In this document: in pieces, positions 8,961 to 17,389 of the stretch
How positions within the stretch are numbered: position 1 is the stretch's first letter
How the letters are laid out: each line of letters opens with the position of its first letter
Assembly: GCA_017651645.1 (NCBI GenBank)
Contig: JAGCCO010000004.1
Location: 58,782 to 122,781 of the forward strand
Origin: Bacteroidales bacterium
Lineage (GTDB): Bacteria > Bacteroidota > Bacteroidia > Bacteroidales > F082
Direction of reading: 5' to 3'
Length of the DNA stretch: 64,000 bases
Notes under the pieces: model-generated
The model's input: only the letters and a program-made list of their open reading frames with translations
Database searches by the model: none
Told to the model about the DNA's origin: nothing
Program-made: the position numbers and the translations under genes

Positions 8961-10142
8961 ATGAACATCCTGCACTTATTGAGTTGGTTCCCTACCCCCG
9001 ACGACCCCACCCTAGGCAATTTCTGTGTCCGCATGATCGATGCATTGCCCAAGGAGTGCCATTCCGTCATCCTCTCCGTCTGCAATGGCAAGGATATGAC
9101 GGAATCCTTTGAGGTCAAGGAGATCGAAGGAGCGCATCATACCCATGTGCAGATATACATCCGTCCTCCGAAGATCAATGCGATCCGCAAGCTGAAGATG
9201 CTGCAGATGTACCAATATGGCTTGGAATACATCAAAAAACGTTTCTTCAAGCCTGATTTGATTCATTTGCATGTCACTTACCCACTCGGGCAGGTGGCCT
9301 TGCTGTGGAAAAAACTTTTAGGCTACAAATATGTCCTTACTGAGCATTGGACGATTTATCAACCGCAGAACAAGGATGTGTTGGTCGGAAGGTTGAAAAA
9401 GAAAATCATTAAAATTGCCAATAATGCTTCGGTCATTATGCCTGTCAGTCTAGATTTGCAGCGCTGCATGGAGGGATATGGGGTGAAGAATCGTTTTAAG
9501 GTGATTTACAATTTGGTGAATACGGACATGTTTAAGCCGAGAGAGCCGTTCATAGATTCCAGCCCGCGCACGAGCCTGCGTGGGAATGACATGCACGGCA
9601 GGAAGAAGCAAATGCTCCACATCTCCACTTTGCGTGACGAGGCCAAAAACTTCAGCGGCATCTTACGCACTATTGAAAGATTAAGACTACAACGTAACGA
9701 CTTCGAGCTGCACGTCATCCATGATTACGATGCACCAGAATTTAAGGCTTTTGTAAAAGAGCATCATTTGGATGATTGCGTCTTTTTCCACGGCAAGAAG
9801 ACCTCCGCAGAAGTCGCGCAAGCCTATCAGAATGCCAATTTCTTCGTGCTGTTCTCCAACTTCGAGAACCTGCCCTGTGTCATCGTGGAAGCTTTTGCGA
9901 GTGGCGTTCCCGTGTTGAGCACAGCCGTGGGCGGTATTGCCGAGATCCTCTCACCCGAGCGTGGCATCCTTATCCCTTCGGGTGACGAAGACGCCTTACT
10001 GAATGGCATGAACACCTTGCTTGACCATTGCCAGGAATACGACCGCGAGGCTATTCGCGACTATGCCATAAAAACATTTGCCGCTCAAAACATTGGACAG
10101 CAGATTTTTGAGGAATACAAAAAGATAATAGAAAAAGCTTAA
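8961..10142 (+). CDS. Glycosyltransferase family 4
   Basis: A 393-residue GT-B fold enzyme. The N-terminal domain opens with MNILHLLSWFPTPDDPTLGNF and contains DLIHLHVTYPLGQVA and LTEHW. The C-terminal domain has the retaining GT4 signature SNFENLPCVIVEAFASG followed by PVLSTAVGGIAEIL, the E-x7-E nucleotide-sugar site. It probably transfers a sugar to a lipid-linked glycan on the inner face of the inner membrane. The donor is unknown. It is separated from the methyltransferase gene only by a REP plus tandem tract, so it may still be part of that transcript. Its stop overlaps the convergent lpxA stop by 2 bases. Confidence 0.88.
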   Translation: MNILHLLSWFPTPDDPTLGNFCVRMIDALPKECHSVILSVCNGKDMTESFEVKEIEGAHHTHVQIYIRPPKINAIRKLKMLQMYQYGLEYIKKRFFKPDLIHLHVTYPLGQVALLWKKLLGYKYVLTEHWTIYQPQNKDVLVGRLKKKIIKIANNASVIMPVSLDLQRCMEGYGVKNRFKVIYNLVNTDMFKPREPFIDSSPRTSLRGNDMHGRKKQMLHISTLRDEAKNFSGILRTIERLRLQRNDFELHVIHDYDAPEFKAFVKEHHLDDCVFFHGKKTSAEVAQAYQNANFFVLFSNFENLPCVIVEAFASGVPVLSTAVGGIAEILSPERGILIPSGDEDALLNGMNTLLDHCQEYDREAIRDYAIKTFAAQNIGQQIFEEYKKIIEKA

Positions 10143-10930
10143 TCTTCGTTCCCGACGGCATTCTTCATGATGCCAATCTTGGAACTCTCAATGAAATCGA
10201 GTATGAAATCGCGGTCTTCCGAGACGGGAAGATTCTCGCGGATGTATTGCACCGACTGGGTGACATTCATGCCCACGCTGTAAACCACGCGATAGACATC
10301 CTGAATGGCGTTGATGCGCTCACGCGAGAAGCCGCGACGCATCAGTCCGATGGAATTGACGCCAGCGTAACAAACAGGATGTCCAGTACCCGTCTTCACG
10401 AACGGGGGGATGTCTTTGTTCACCATAGCGCCACCGCAAATCATCACGTGCGCCCCGATGCGGCAAAACTGGCTTACCGCCGCCAAACCGCCAAAAATAG
10501 CCCAGTCATCAACGGTGATGTGTCCCGCAAGTGTGGCCGCATTCGCCATTATTACATGGTCGCCGAGGTAGCAGTCGTGAGCAACGTGGGTGAATGCCAT
10601 CAGAAGGCAATCCTTGCCCACCACCGTCTTGCCCGAAGCAGCCGTGCCTTTGTTGACCGTAGCCGACTCGCGCACCGTGGTACCATCGCCAATATAGCAA
10701 TACGTGGTCTCACCTTTGTATTTCAAGTCTTGCGGAATAGCCGAGATGACCGCGCCAGGGAAAATCTTACAGTTCTTTCCGATACGGGCACCATCCATAA
10801 TGGTCACATTGGGGCCGATCCAAGTGCCTGAGCCAATCTCTACGTCTTCGCCTATCCATGCAAAAGCCTCAATCTTCACGTCATCAGCGATACAGGCATT
10901 GGGATGGATATAGGCTAAGGGCTGGTTCAT
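10139..10930 (-). CDS. lpxA: UDP-GlcNAc acyltransferase
   Basis: LpxA (263 residues) transfers an acyl chain from acyl-ACP to the 3-OH of UDP-GlcNAc, the first step of lipid A synthesis. The left-handed beta-helix hexapeptide repeats fill the first two thirds (YIHPNACIADDVKIEAF, WIGPNVTIMDGARIG). The catalytic His lies in AFTHVAHDC (about 118). The frame is open further upstream into lpxC, but the ATG at 10930 (MNQPLAYIHP) gives the standard N terminus and length. Only 2 bp separate it from lpxC, so they form one operon. Confidence 0.95.
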   Translation of the reverse strand: MNQPLAYIHPNACIADDVKIEAFAWIGEDVEIGSGTWIGPNVTIMDGARIGKNCKIFPGAVISAIPQDLKYKGETTYCYIGDGTTVRESATVNKGTAASGKTVVGKDCLLMAFTHVAHDCYLGDHVIMANAATLAGHITVDDWAIFGGLAAVSQFCRIGAHVMICGGAMVNKDIPPFVKTGTGHPVCYAGVNSIGLMRRGFSRERINAIQDVYRVVYSVGMNVTQSVQYIRENLPVSEDRDFILDFIESSKIGIMKNAVGNED

Positions 10931-10932
10931 GT

Positions 10933-11844
10933 TTAATATAATAAGGTGTGCTTGATTTTTCTTGCAAAAGCCGTATTGGAGAAATGTCCAGGCTTCACGG
11001 CAGTCACTTTGCCCTTGATGGGACGGCCAACAAGCGTAAGGTCGCCGATGACATCCAGCAACTTGTGACGGGCAGGTTCGTTGTCGAAATAAAGTTCCAC
11101 ATTGTTCAAGATACCGCATTCCTTCACCGTGACTTTCGGCTTCTTGAAGAAAGCGGCAATGTGATCCAGTTCCTCGGAGGAGACATTGCGGTTCACGAAC
11201 ACGATGGCATTGGTCAAATCGCCGCCCTTAATAAGGTTACGGCTGATGAGGGTCTCCAACTCATGCAGGAAAACAAATGTTCGGCAAGGAGCAATCTCGT
11301 TTTCGAAATCCTTCAAGTCATGCAATGAAGCATGTTGTTCGTCAAGGACTCGGGTATTATATTTCACCTTTACGTCGATCTGGAAAGAATCGGCAGGCTC
11401 CATCTTCAATTCAATACCCAAGACTTCGTTCTTATAGGAAATAGGTTCTTCAATAACGAGATAGTTGCGAGGTGCATTCTGTTCAACGATACCTGCCTTA
11501 TGGATGGCTTCGACAAAAAACTTACCACTACCATCCATGATGGGCGTCTCTTCCACATCAATGTCAATCAATACGTTATCGATGCCCATACCACGCAAGG
11601 AAGCCAAGACATGCTCGACAGTATAAATCTTCACGCCACCTTTGCCGAGGGTGGTACCACGGGCAGTATCGATGACATTGTCAACATCGGCTTCAATGAT
11701 AGGTTGGTTCTCTAAGTCAATTCTACGAAAACGAATTCCAGAATTAATGGGAGCCGGGTTGAAAGTGAGCGTACCGCACTGACGCGTGTGGAGGCCTGCA
11801 CCTCTGACACTGACTCTATTTTTGAGCGTACATTGTTTCTCCAT
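10933..11844 (-). CDS. lpxC: UDP-3-O-acyl-GlcNAc deacetylase (stand-alone LpxC)
   Basis: LpxC (303 residues from ATG at 11844) is the zinc deacetylase that commits the cell to lipid A synthesis. Zinc and catalytic motifs are present: YTVEHVLASL (His about 78), ARHKLLDVIGDL (His and Asp ligands) and KPGHFSNTAFA. Most Bacteroidota have LpxC fused to the dehydratase FabZ (about 460 residues). Here the protein ends 13 residues after KPGHFSN and lpxA starts 2 bp later, so the FabZ half is absent. A TTG nine bases upstream is a less likely start. Confidence 0.95.
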   Translation of the reverse strand: MEKQCTLKNRVSVRGAGLHTRQCGTLTFNPAPINSGIRFRRIDLENQPIIEADVDNVIDTARGTTLGKGGVKIYTVEHVLASLRGMGIDNVLIDIDVEETPIMDGSGKFFVEAIHKAGIVEQNAPRNYLVIEEPISYKNEVLGIELKMEPADSFQIDVKVKYNTRVLDEQHASLHDLKDFENEIAPCRTFVFLHELETLISRNLIKGGDLTNAIVFVNRNVSSEELDHIAAFFKKPKVTVKECGILNNVELYFDNEPARHKLLDVIGDLTLVGRPIKGKVTAVKPGHFSNTAFARKIKHTLLY

Positions 11845-11883
11845 AAAAATCAATTACCGTGGATACTTTTCCACAAAAAACGT

Positions 11884-11915
11884 GCAAAGATAGGAATTAT
11901 TCTATCACCTGCAAA
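11884..11915 (-). promoter_or_regulatory. Consensus Bacteroidota promoter for lpxC-lpxA
   Basis: On the minus strand, TTTG (11912-11915) and TATCTTTGC (11884-11892) are 19 nt apart, a full consensus match. It gives lpxC-lpxA their own promoter downstream of lpxD. The predicted 33-nt leader contains a small hairpin (GTGGA/TCCAC). Confidence 0.75.
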
Positions 11916-11934
11916 AAAAAACCGCTAAGGGAGC

Positions 11935-12981
11935 TCATTTTCCCTCTTTTTTACCCTTTAAATCGGCTAATTCTTTTTTCAAAGTGTCTATGGTTTTAGA
12001 CATTTCATCGAGACGGCGAATGTAAGCCATTGACTTTAGATACTCACGCAGGGGCTGAGTCGGACTGCCCATCAGTGCCTCAGCCTTACGGATATTGCCC
12101 AAAATACCAGATTGCGCACCGATTTGGGTGCCATCGGCCACTTTGATATGCCCCACAAAGCCACACTGACCTGCGATGACACAATTCTTGCCGATATGTG
12201 TTGAACCGCTCACACCCGTCTGGGCCGCCATGGCGGTATTCTCCCCCACTTCGGTGTTGTGAGCCAGCATGATGAGATTGTCAAGTTTCACCCCTTTGTG
12301 GATACGTGTCGAGCCCATGGTGGCACGGTCGATGGTGGTGTTAGCCCCAATTTCCACATTGTCCTCAATAACCACATTCCCCACCTGCGGAATTTTCTCG
12401 TAATGTCCGTCGGGCTGTGGAGCAAAGCCGAAGCCATCTGCACCTATGACCACTCCAGCATGAAGAATGCAATTGTTCCCCACCACTGTATTACGGTAGA
12501 GCTTCACACCAGGATAAAGCACCGTGTTGTCGCCAACCACGCAGCCATCGCCAACATACACTTGAGGATAAAGCTTCACGTTGTTGCCAATCTTGGCGTT
12601 TCCGCCAACAAAAGCGAACTCGCCGAGATACAAATTCTCACCACACTGCGCCGTTGAGGAAACAAAAGCCAATGAAGAAATCCCTTGCTTGTTATGCATC
12701 ATTTGGTCGTAGAAAGCCAGTAATTTGGCGAAACAAGCGTAAGCATCGGGCACACGGATCAATGTAGCCTGGATGGGTGCCGTCGCCTCGAAATCATCGT
12801 TCACGATGACAATGCTTGACTGGGTTTCGTAGATATAGTGGGTGTATTTGGGATTTGCCAGAAAGCTGATCATGCCTGGTGCGCCTTCTTCGATTTTGGC
12901 CACATTCCAGACCTCAGCATTGGGGTTGCCTTCCACCTTACCTTCAAGGATTTCGGCGATTTGGGTAGCGGTAAACTTCAT
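11935..12981 (-). CDS. lpxD: UDP-3-O-acylglucosamine N-acyltransferase
   Basis: LpxD (348 residues) adds the N-linked acyl chain after LpxC deacetylation. The N-terminal UDP-binding domain ([25 protein letters not shown]) precedes a long hexapeptide-repeat beta-helix ([19 protein letters not shown] and [10 protein letters not shown]). A catalytic His is expected in [12 protein letters not shown] short coiled-coil C terminus ([19 protein letters not shown]) is typical of Bacteroidota LpxD. It lies upstream of lpxC-lpxA on the same strand with a promoter in between. Confidence 0.95.
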   Translation of the reverse strand: MKFTATQIAEILEGKVEGNPNAEVWNVAKIEEGAPGMISFLANPKYTHYIYETQSSIVIVNDDFEATAPIQATLIRVPDAYACFAKLLAFYDQMMHNKQGISSLAFVSSTAQCGENLYLGEFAFVGGNAKIGNNVKLYPQVYVGDGCVVGDNTVLYPGVKLYRNTVVGNNCILHAGVVIGADGFGFAPQPDGHYEKIPQVGNVVIEDNVEIGANTTIDRATMGSTRIHKGVKLDNLIMLAHNTEVGENTAMAAQTGVSGSTHIGKNCVIAGQCGFVGHIKVADGTQIGAQSGILGNIRKAEALMGSPTQPLREYLKSMAYIRRLDEMSKTIDTLKKELADLKGKKEGK

Positions 12982-13023
12982 GTATTCCAGTGTTTATAAT
13001 TGAACGCCAAAAAATGCATTTTA

Positions 13024-13542
13024 TTACAGCAAGCGTTCAAAATCACGTTTCAAAACGGCGATGGCCTGCTCCACCATAGGATTGGGCAAAGCCACGAGAC
13101 TCTGCGCCAAAATGGAGACATCTTCTTCGTCTTTCAGTTGCTCGAAAGTCGTATTGATTTGGTTGACAAGTTCTTCCTTGGCATTTACCACTGCGTTCCA
13201 TGTGGAGTTGGAGACATAGAGCTGCTGGGCGAGGTTGTGTTCAAACTCCTCACGAACATTTTGCAAAAGCAGGAGATGCAGGGTACCTTTCTCCATGCCG
13301 GGCGAATAGATGCGTTTTACTAATTGAGGCAATTGCACTCGTTCCAGATAGAGTAGGAAACGCTCGTACGCCTGAACCTTGAGCGGCATGATGATTTTAA
13401 GCGCTTGAACCTTCAGCTCAATTTTGCCTCTATTGCGCAGTTCAGCGTCTTTCATCTTTGACAGACGAAGCAAAATAATCAGTGCAGCGACCATTAGCAA
13501 AAGGCCGGCAGACATGAGTGCAATGATAATCCAGTTGTTCAT
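13024..13542 (-). CDS. Membrane-anchored hypothetical protein (DUF7935-like)
   Basis: A 172-residue protein with one N-terminal transmembrane segment (about residues 4-26, IIIALMSAGLLLMVAALIIL), then a mostly helical cytoplasmic-type domain with QALKIIMPLKVQAYERFLLYLERV and EEFEHNLAQQLYVS. It resembles a family of small Bacteroidota proteins of unknown function. It precedes lpxD by 42 bp on the same strand. The family name is from memory and tentative; no function is assigned. Confidence 0.65.
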   Translation of the reverse strand: MNNWIIIALMSAGLLLMVAALIILLRLSKMKDAELRNRGKIELKVQALKIIMPLKVQAYERFLLYLERVQLPQLVKRIYSPGMEKGTLHLLLLQNVREEFEHNLAQQLYVSNSTWNAVVNAKEELVNQINTTFEQLKDEEDVSILAQSLVALPNPMVEQAIAVLKRDFERLL

Positions 13543-13583
13543 TTATTCTGAGTTTTAACCATGTCGCAATCTTCAATTTGGCT

Positions 13584-13614
13584 GCAAAAATACGGCTTTT
13601 CTTTCAAAAACAAA
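13584..13614 (-). promoter_or_regulatory. Bacteroidota promoter for the DUF7935-like gene and lpxD
   Basis: On the minus strand, TATTTTTGC (13584-13592) is preceded by TTTG (13611-13614) at 18-nt spacing. Predicted leader about 35 nt. Confidence 0.6.
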
Positions 13615-13647
13615 TGCCTCTGCACGAGGTTATGTGCAGAGGCATTT
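13612..13647. terminator. Strong intrinsic terminator below the DUF1566-like gene
   Basis: A 14-bp perfect stem (AAATGCCTCTGCAC / GTGCAGAGGCATTT) with an 8-nt loop. On the minus strand it is followed by a T-rich run (GTTTTTG), so it ends the transcript of the gene at 13665-14297. It touches the next promoter. Confidence 0.8.
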
Positions 13648-13664
13648 TGACAGATGACTTATAC

Positions 13665-14297
13665 TCAGAAGTTTCTCACCGCACGAACGAATCTTCTATC
13701 GTCCTTATTGCCATTATAACTGTAGTCTTTGTTATTCAACTTTCCAAATGAATCCAAGAACCAGGCATCGCAGATGTAGCTTTCAGTCGACGACCAATAC
13801 TCCCATTCTCCATTGTCTGAAAAAGGCGTGCCTCCAACTGCAGAAAGGCTTTCATCCACCTTGTCCAATTTGGAATAGAGGCGTCTCAGCTGACCTATGG
13901 CAGGCAAATACCAACCGTTTTTGAAGTCAAGGGAGTCAAAAGCCGGAAACTCAATGTCGTATCCTCCCTCAATAATGGTCTTGGTGTTGGAATAGCCATC
14001 AAGATCGTTCATAGCTTGTTGTCTGTTCGAGCAGTTACGCAAAGGCGTGTCTTTGCTGTTGGGCCCCCAAGCGTACTCGCCCAGGTCTTTCAAGCCCACT
14101 GCCCAGCCATGCTGTCTTGAGGCATCCACATAGAACACCACGCCTATGGCGTTATGTTCCGAAAACACGAAACTGGCAGGGCTGATGATGGCACCATCTT
14201 CACAAAGAATGTCGCCCACATGCACTTGAGCCTTTACAAATGGCGCTACAACTAAAATCAGGAGCGCCGTCATCAAATGTTTCATTGCTTTACACAT
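13665..14297 (-). CDS. Secreted DUF1566 (Lcl)-like protein
   Basis: A 210-residue protein with a signal peptide (MKHLMTALLILVVAPFVKAQ from an internal ATG at 14285; the listed start adds four residues). The rest resembles the Lcl/DUF1566 fold, a C-type-lectin-like domain: GWAVGLKDLGEYAWG, NGWYLPAIGQLRRLYSK, EYWSSTES and DDRRFVRAVRNF. Such domains occur in exported proteins of gut Bacteroidales, with unclear function. No T9SS tail is present, so it is probably periplasmic or otherwise exported. It is a single-gene unit with its own terminator. Confidence 0.65.
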   Translation of the reverse strand: MCKAMKHLMTALLILVVAPFVKAQVHVGDILCEDGAIISPASFVFSEHNAIGVVFYVDASRQHGWAVGLKDLGEYAWGPNSKDTPLRNCSNRQQAMNDLDGYSNTKTIIEGGYDIEFPAFDSLDFKNGWYLPAIGQLRRLYSKLDKVDESLSAVGGTPFSDNGEWEYWSSTESYICDAWFLDSFGKLNNKDYSYNGNKDDRRFVRAVRNF

Positions 14298-14418
14298 AAC
14301 TTCAATTTTTAACCCTTTGGTATATGCAAATATTGCACCAAATTCATTTCAATTTGGCGACAAAAATAGAAAAAAACAAAACACAAAGCCAATAAACAAC
14401 AAAAAAAATCGAAAACCG

Positions 14419-14450
14419 TTGCCATGGAAGCAAAAAAGGCCTACTTTTGC
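14419..14450 (+). promoter_or_regulatory. Bacteroidota promoter for the aminotransferase gene
   Basis: TTG at 14419-14421 and TACTTTTGC at 14442-14450, 20 nt apart. Predicts a leader of about 30 nt and supports the ATG at 14488 as the true start. Confidence 0.7.
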
Positions 14451-14487
14451 CCTCCCAATTAAACAACAAACAATCAACCATAATATC

Positions 14488-15696
14488 ATGAGCGAAATCA
14501 TTCTTTCGAACAGAGTTTTGAACATGGCTGAGTCAGCCACTCTGGCCATGACCAACAAGAGCCGTGAACTGAAAGCCCAAGGCATCGACGTCATTAGCCT
14601 GAGCATCGGCGAACCCGACTTCAACACGCCCGAATCGGCTAAGCAAGCCGGCATCGACGCCATCAATAACAACGACACGCACTACCCACCCGTGCCTGGT
14701 ACGCCCGCACTGCGCAAGGCCATCGCTAACAAGCTGAAACGCGACAACAGCCTCGACTATAAGGACGCCGACATCCTGGTCTCCAACGGTGCCAAGCAAG
14801 CCATCAACAACGTGCTTTTGGCCATCATCAACGACGGTGACGAAGTCATCATCCCTGCTCCGTTCTGGGTGTCGTACCCCGAAATGGTGAAGTTGAGCGG
14901 TGGTGTTCCCGTCATCGTTAAGAGCGACATGGCCCACGACTTCAAGATTACTGCCGAGCAACTTGAAAAGGCCATCACGCCCAAGACCAAGGCTTTGCTC
15001 ATTAACACGCCTTGCAACCCCAGCGGCTCCGTCTTCACCAAGGCCGAACTGACCGCCATCGCCGAGGTGCTGAGAAGATATCCCAACATCATCATCATTT
15101 CCGATGAAATCTACGAGTTCATCCAGTACGAACACAAGCACGAGAGCATGGGGCAATTCGAGTTCCTCAAGGACCGTCTCGTCATCGTCAACGGTGTGGC
15201 CAAAGGCTATGCTATGACGGGCTGGCGCATCGGCTACATTGCCGCCCCGCAAGCCATCGTGAAAGCCACCAACAAGATCCAAGGCCAAATCACCTCCGGT
15301 ATCTGCACTATCGCACAAGCCGCCACCGTGAAGGCCCTTGAGCTATGCCCCGAGAACTCGCCTGAGATCCAGAACATGCTGAAGAACTTCCGTGAGCGTC
15401 GCGACACTCTCGTGAAGCTTTTGAACGAGATCCCTGGCGTGAAGTGCAACACCCCTGCTGGTGCCTTCTACGTGTTCCCCGAAGTGAAGTCGTACTACGG
15501 CAAGACTGATGGCGAGACCGTCATCAAGGGCAGCGACGACCTCTGCATGTGGTTGCTCTACAACGCCCACGTGGCATGCGTCGCCGGCAAGTCGTTCGGC
15601 AACGACGACTGCATCCGCCTCTCCTACGCCACCTCGTTGGATAAATTAATTGAGGCCGCGAGAAGGATCAAGACCGCGTTAGCCAAGCTGCACTAA
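14488..15696 (+). CDS. aspC: Aspartate aminotransferase (class I, PLP-dependent)
   Basis: A 402-residue fold-type I aminotransferase, probably converting aspartate and 2-oxoglutarate to oxaloacetate and glutamate. Visible motifs are ISLSIGEPDFNTP, the PLP-contact region LVSNGAKQAINN, NTPCNPSGSVF, ISDEIYEFIQYE, and the Schiff-base Lys in NGVAKGYAMTGWRIGY. The frame is open 57 codons upstream, but ATG at 14488 gives the normal N terminus and lies just downstream of a promoter. It is followed by a strong terminator. A related class I specificity (tyrosine or aromatic) cannot be excluded. Confidence 0.9.
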   Translation: MSEIILSNRVLNMAESATLAMTNKSRELKAQGIDVISLSIGEPDFNTPESAKQAGIDAINNNDTHYPPVPGTPALRKAIANKLKRDNSLDYKDADILVSNGAKQAINNVLLAIINDGDEVIIPAPFWVSYPEMVKLSGGVPVIVKSDMAHDFKITAEQLEKAITPKTKALLINTPCNPSGSVFTKAELTAIAEVLRRYPNIIIISDEIYEFIQYEHKHESMGQFEFLKDRLVIVNGVAKGYAMTGWRIGYIAAPQAIVKATNKIQGQITSGICTIAQAATVKALELCPENSPEIQNMLKNFRERRDTLVKLLNEIPGVKCNTPAGAFYVFPEVKSYYGKTDGETVIKGSDDLCMWLLYNAHVACVAGKSFGNDDCIRLSYATSLDKLIEAARRIKTALAKLH

Positions 15697-15706
15697 TTCA
15701 ACCTCT

Positions 15707-15749
15707 AAAACGCTCCGTTGGCAATAAAACGCGCCAGCGGAGCGTTTTT
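15707..15749 (+). terminator. Intrinsic terminator after aspC
   Basis: A 16-bp stem (AAAACGCTCCGTTGGC paired with GCCAGCGGAGCGTTTT) with a 10-nt loop and T run. It ends the aspC transcript. Confidence 0.85.
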
Positions 15750-15770
15750 CCTTTATCAAAATCATCCGCT

Positions 15771-16382
15771 ATGACCATTCTATCCACCGCACCCATCCTC
15801 CCCATTTTCAACCAGGCCATCGAAGACTACCATAAGTTTGACGATGTGGACCATCCTTGCAACAATCCCTATGATAAAAAGACCATCGAATGGTACCTTT
15901 ATAATAAGGTGTGGATCGACACGGTGCAGTGGCATTTGGAAGACCTCATCCGTGACCCTAACATCGACCCTGTGGAAGCTTTGGCTTTGAAACGCCGCAT
16001 TGATAAGTCGAACCAGGACCGCACCGACCTCGTAGAAATGATTGACGGCTACTATGTACTATTGTTCCAGCGTGTTGAGCCATTGCCTAATGCCACGCTC
16101 AACACAGAGAGCCCTGCTTGGGCTATCGACCGGCTGTCCATCCTGCAACTGAAGATTTACCACATGAAAGCGGAAGTGGAACGCACCCATGTCAGCGAAG
16201 AACACAAGGCTAGATGCCAAGCCAAGCTGGATGTTTTGAGGGAACAGAACACCGACCTTTGTACCGCCATTGACCAACTGATGGAGTGCTACAAAAAAGG
16301 TGAGAAGGTGATGAAGGTCTATAAGCAGATGAAGATGTACAATGACCCCGCATTGAATCCAGTGCTTTACGGGCAAAAATGA
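15771..16382 (+). CDS. DUF4254 family protein
   Basis: A 203-residue, highly charged and helical protein without signal peptide or membrane segment. It contains NNPYDKKTIEWYLYNKVWIDTVQWHLEDLIRDPNIDP-type sequence (positions about 42-78) and a central ALKRRIDKSNQDRTDLVE, typical of DUF4254. This family is found in Bacteroidota, often beside heptosyltransferase-like GT9 genes, as here: its last 4 bases overlap the GT9 start. A role in LPS core assembly is inference from context only. Confidence 0.85.
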   Translation: MTILSTAPILPIFNQAIEDYHKFDDVDHPCNNPYDKKTIEWYLYNKVWIDTVQWHLEDLIRDPNIDPVEALALKRRIDKSNQDRTDLVEMIDGYYVLLFQRVEPLPNATLNTESPAWAIDRLSILQLKIYHMKAEVERTHVSEEHKARCQAKLDVLREQNTDLCTAIDQLMECYKKGEKVMKVYKQMKMYNDPALNPVLYGQK

Positions 16383-17389
16383 AAAAGCTCCTCATCATAC
16401 GTTTCTCTGCCTTGGGCGACATCGCCATGAGCGTGCCTGTCGTCCACGATTTGGCTATACAACACCCAGATTTGGACATTACTATGCTCAGTCGTGAAAT
16501 GGCAAGACCGTTGTTTGAGCAATTACCCAAGAATGTGCATTTTATCGCCGCCGACCTACAAGGTCGCCACAAGGGCTTGTTCGGACTCTGCCGGCTCTGG
16601 AAAGATGCCCATTTGAGTGACTTTGACTACATCGCTGATTTCCATGACGTGTTGCGCACTTGGGGGTTGCGTACCGAAGGTTGTCTGCACCGAAAGGAAA
16701 TCGCCAAAATCGACAAAGGCCGCAAGAGCAAGAAAGCGTTGACCCGACAGGAAAATAAGATTTTCATCCAGCAAGCCACTTCTTTTGAGCGTTATTCCAA
16801 AGTATTGGAGCAGTTGGGGTTTCCAGTGAAACCTCAATTCGCCAAACTCGATTTTTCTGCTTTCTGCGAAACACAAAAGACGCCCAGTGAAACATGGATT
16901 GGCATCGCGCCCTTTGCCAAACACGAGGCCAAAGTCTATCCGATGGAGAAAATGGAGTATGTCATAAAAGCTTTAGACGAGAGAGAGAACACGAGCATTT
17001 TTCTTTTTGGCGGCGACAAGGAAGAAAACGAGCAAATTGAAAGGCTTTGCGCCAAATACAGCCATGTTCAACCTTCCAAAAGCCAACAAGGCTTAAAAGG
17101 CGAACTCGGTCTGATGGGCCAGTTGGACGTAATGCTCAGCATGGATTCAGCGAACATGCATTTGGCTTCTCTGGTCGGCACTCCTGTCGTATCCATTTGG
17201 GGTGGTACCCATCCCTACGCTGGTTTCTTGGGCTGGAACCAAAAACCGTATGACTGCGTGCAATTAGAGATGTCGTGCCGTCCTTGCTCAGTATACGGCA
17301 ACAAACGCTGTTTGCGCGGCGATTATATGTGCATGAATGGCATCACACCTGAGCGCGTTCTCCAAAAGCTAAGCCCATACCTAAAATGA
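16379..17389 (+). CDS. Glycosyltransferase family 9 (heptosyltransferase-like)
   Basis: A 336-residue GT-B enzyme of the ADP-heptose:LPS heptosyltransferase family, acting on the inner leaflet during LPS core assembly. The N-terminal motif is LLIIRFSALGDIAMSVPVV. The C-terminal donor site reads MLSMDSANMHLASLVGTP and WGGTHPYAGFLGW, and a C-terminal Cys-rich segment has MSCRPCSVYGNKRC. It overlaps DUF4254 upstream and menG downstream by 4 bp each, giving a tight operon. The exact sugar donor is not determinable. Confidence 0.88.
   Translation: MKKLLIIRFSALGDIAMSVPVVHDLAIQHPDLDITMLSREMARPLFEQLPKNVHFIAADLQGRHKGLFGLCRLWKDAHLSDFDYIADFHDVLRTWGLRTEGCLHRKEIAKIDKGRKSKKALTRQENKIFIQQATSFERYSKVLEQLGFPVKPQFAKLDFSAFCETQKTPSETWIGIAPFAKHEAKVYPMEKMEYVIKALDERENTSIFLFGGDKEENEQIERLCAKYSHVQPSKSQQGLKGELGLMGQLDVMLSMDSANMHLASLVGTPVVSIWGGTHPYAGFLGWNQKPYDCVQLEMSCRPCSVYGNKRCLRGDYMCMNGITPERVLQKLSPYLK

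Noticed and set aside
10933..11119. An extended lpxA reading frame, or a frameshifted FabZ remnant
   Set aside because: The extension is lpxC sequence read in another frame. No FabZ motif occurs in any frame, and both LpxA and LpxC have normal ends.
14317..14487. An N-terminal extension of the aspartate aminotransferase
   Set aside because: It includes the promoter box at 14442-14450 and is Asn/Lys-rich, unlike the family.
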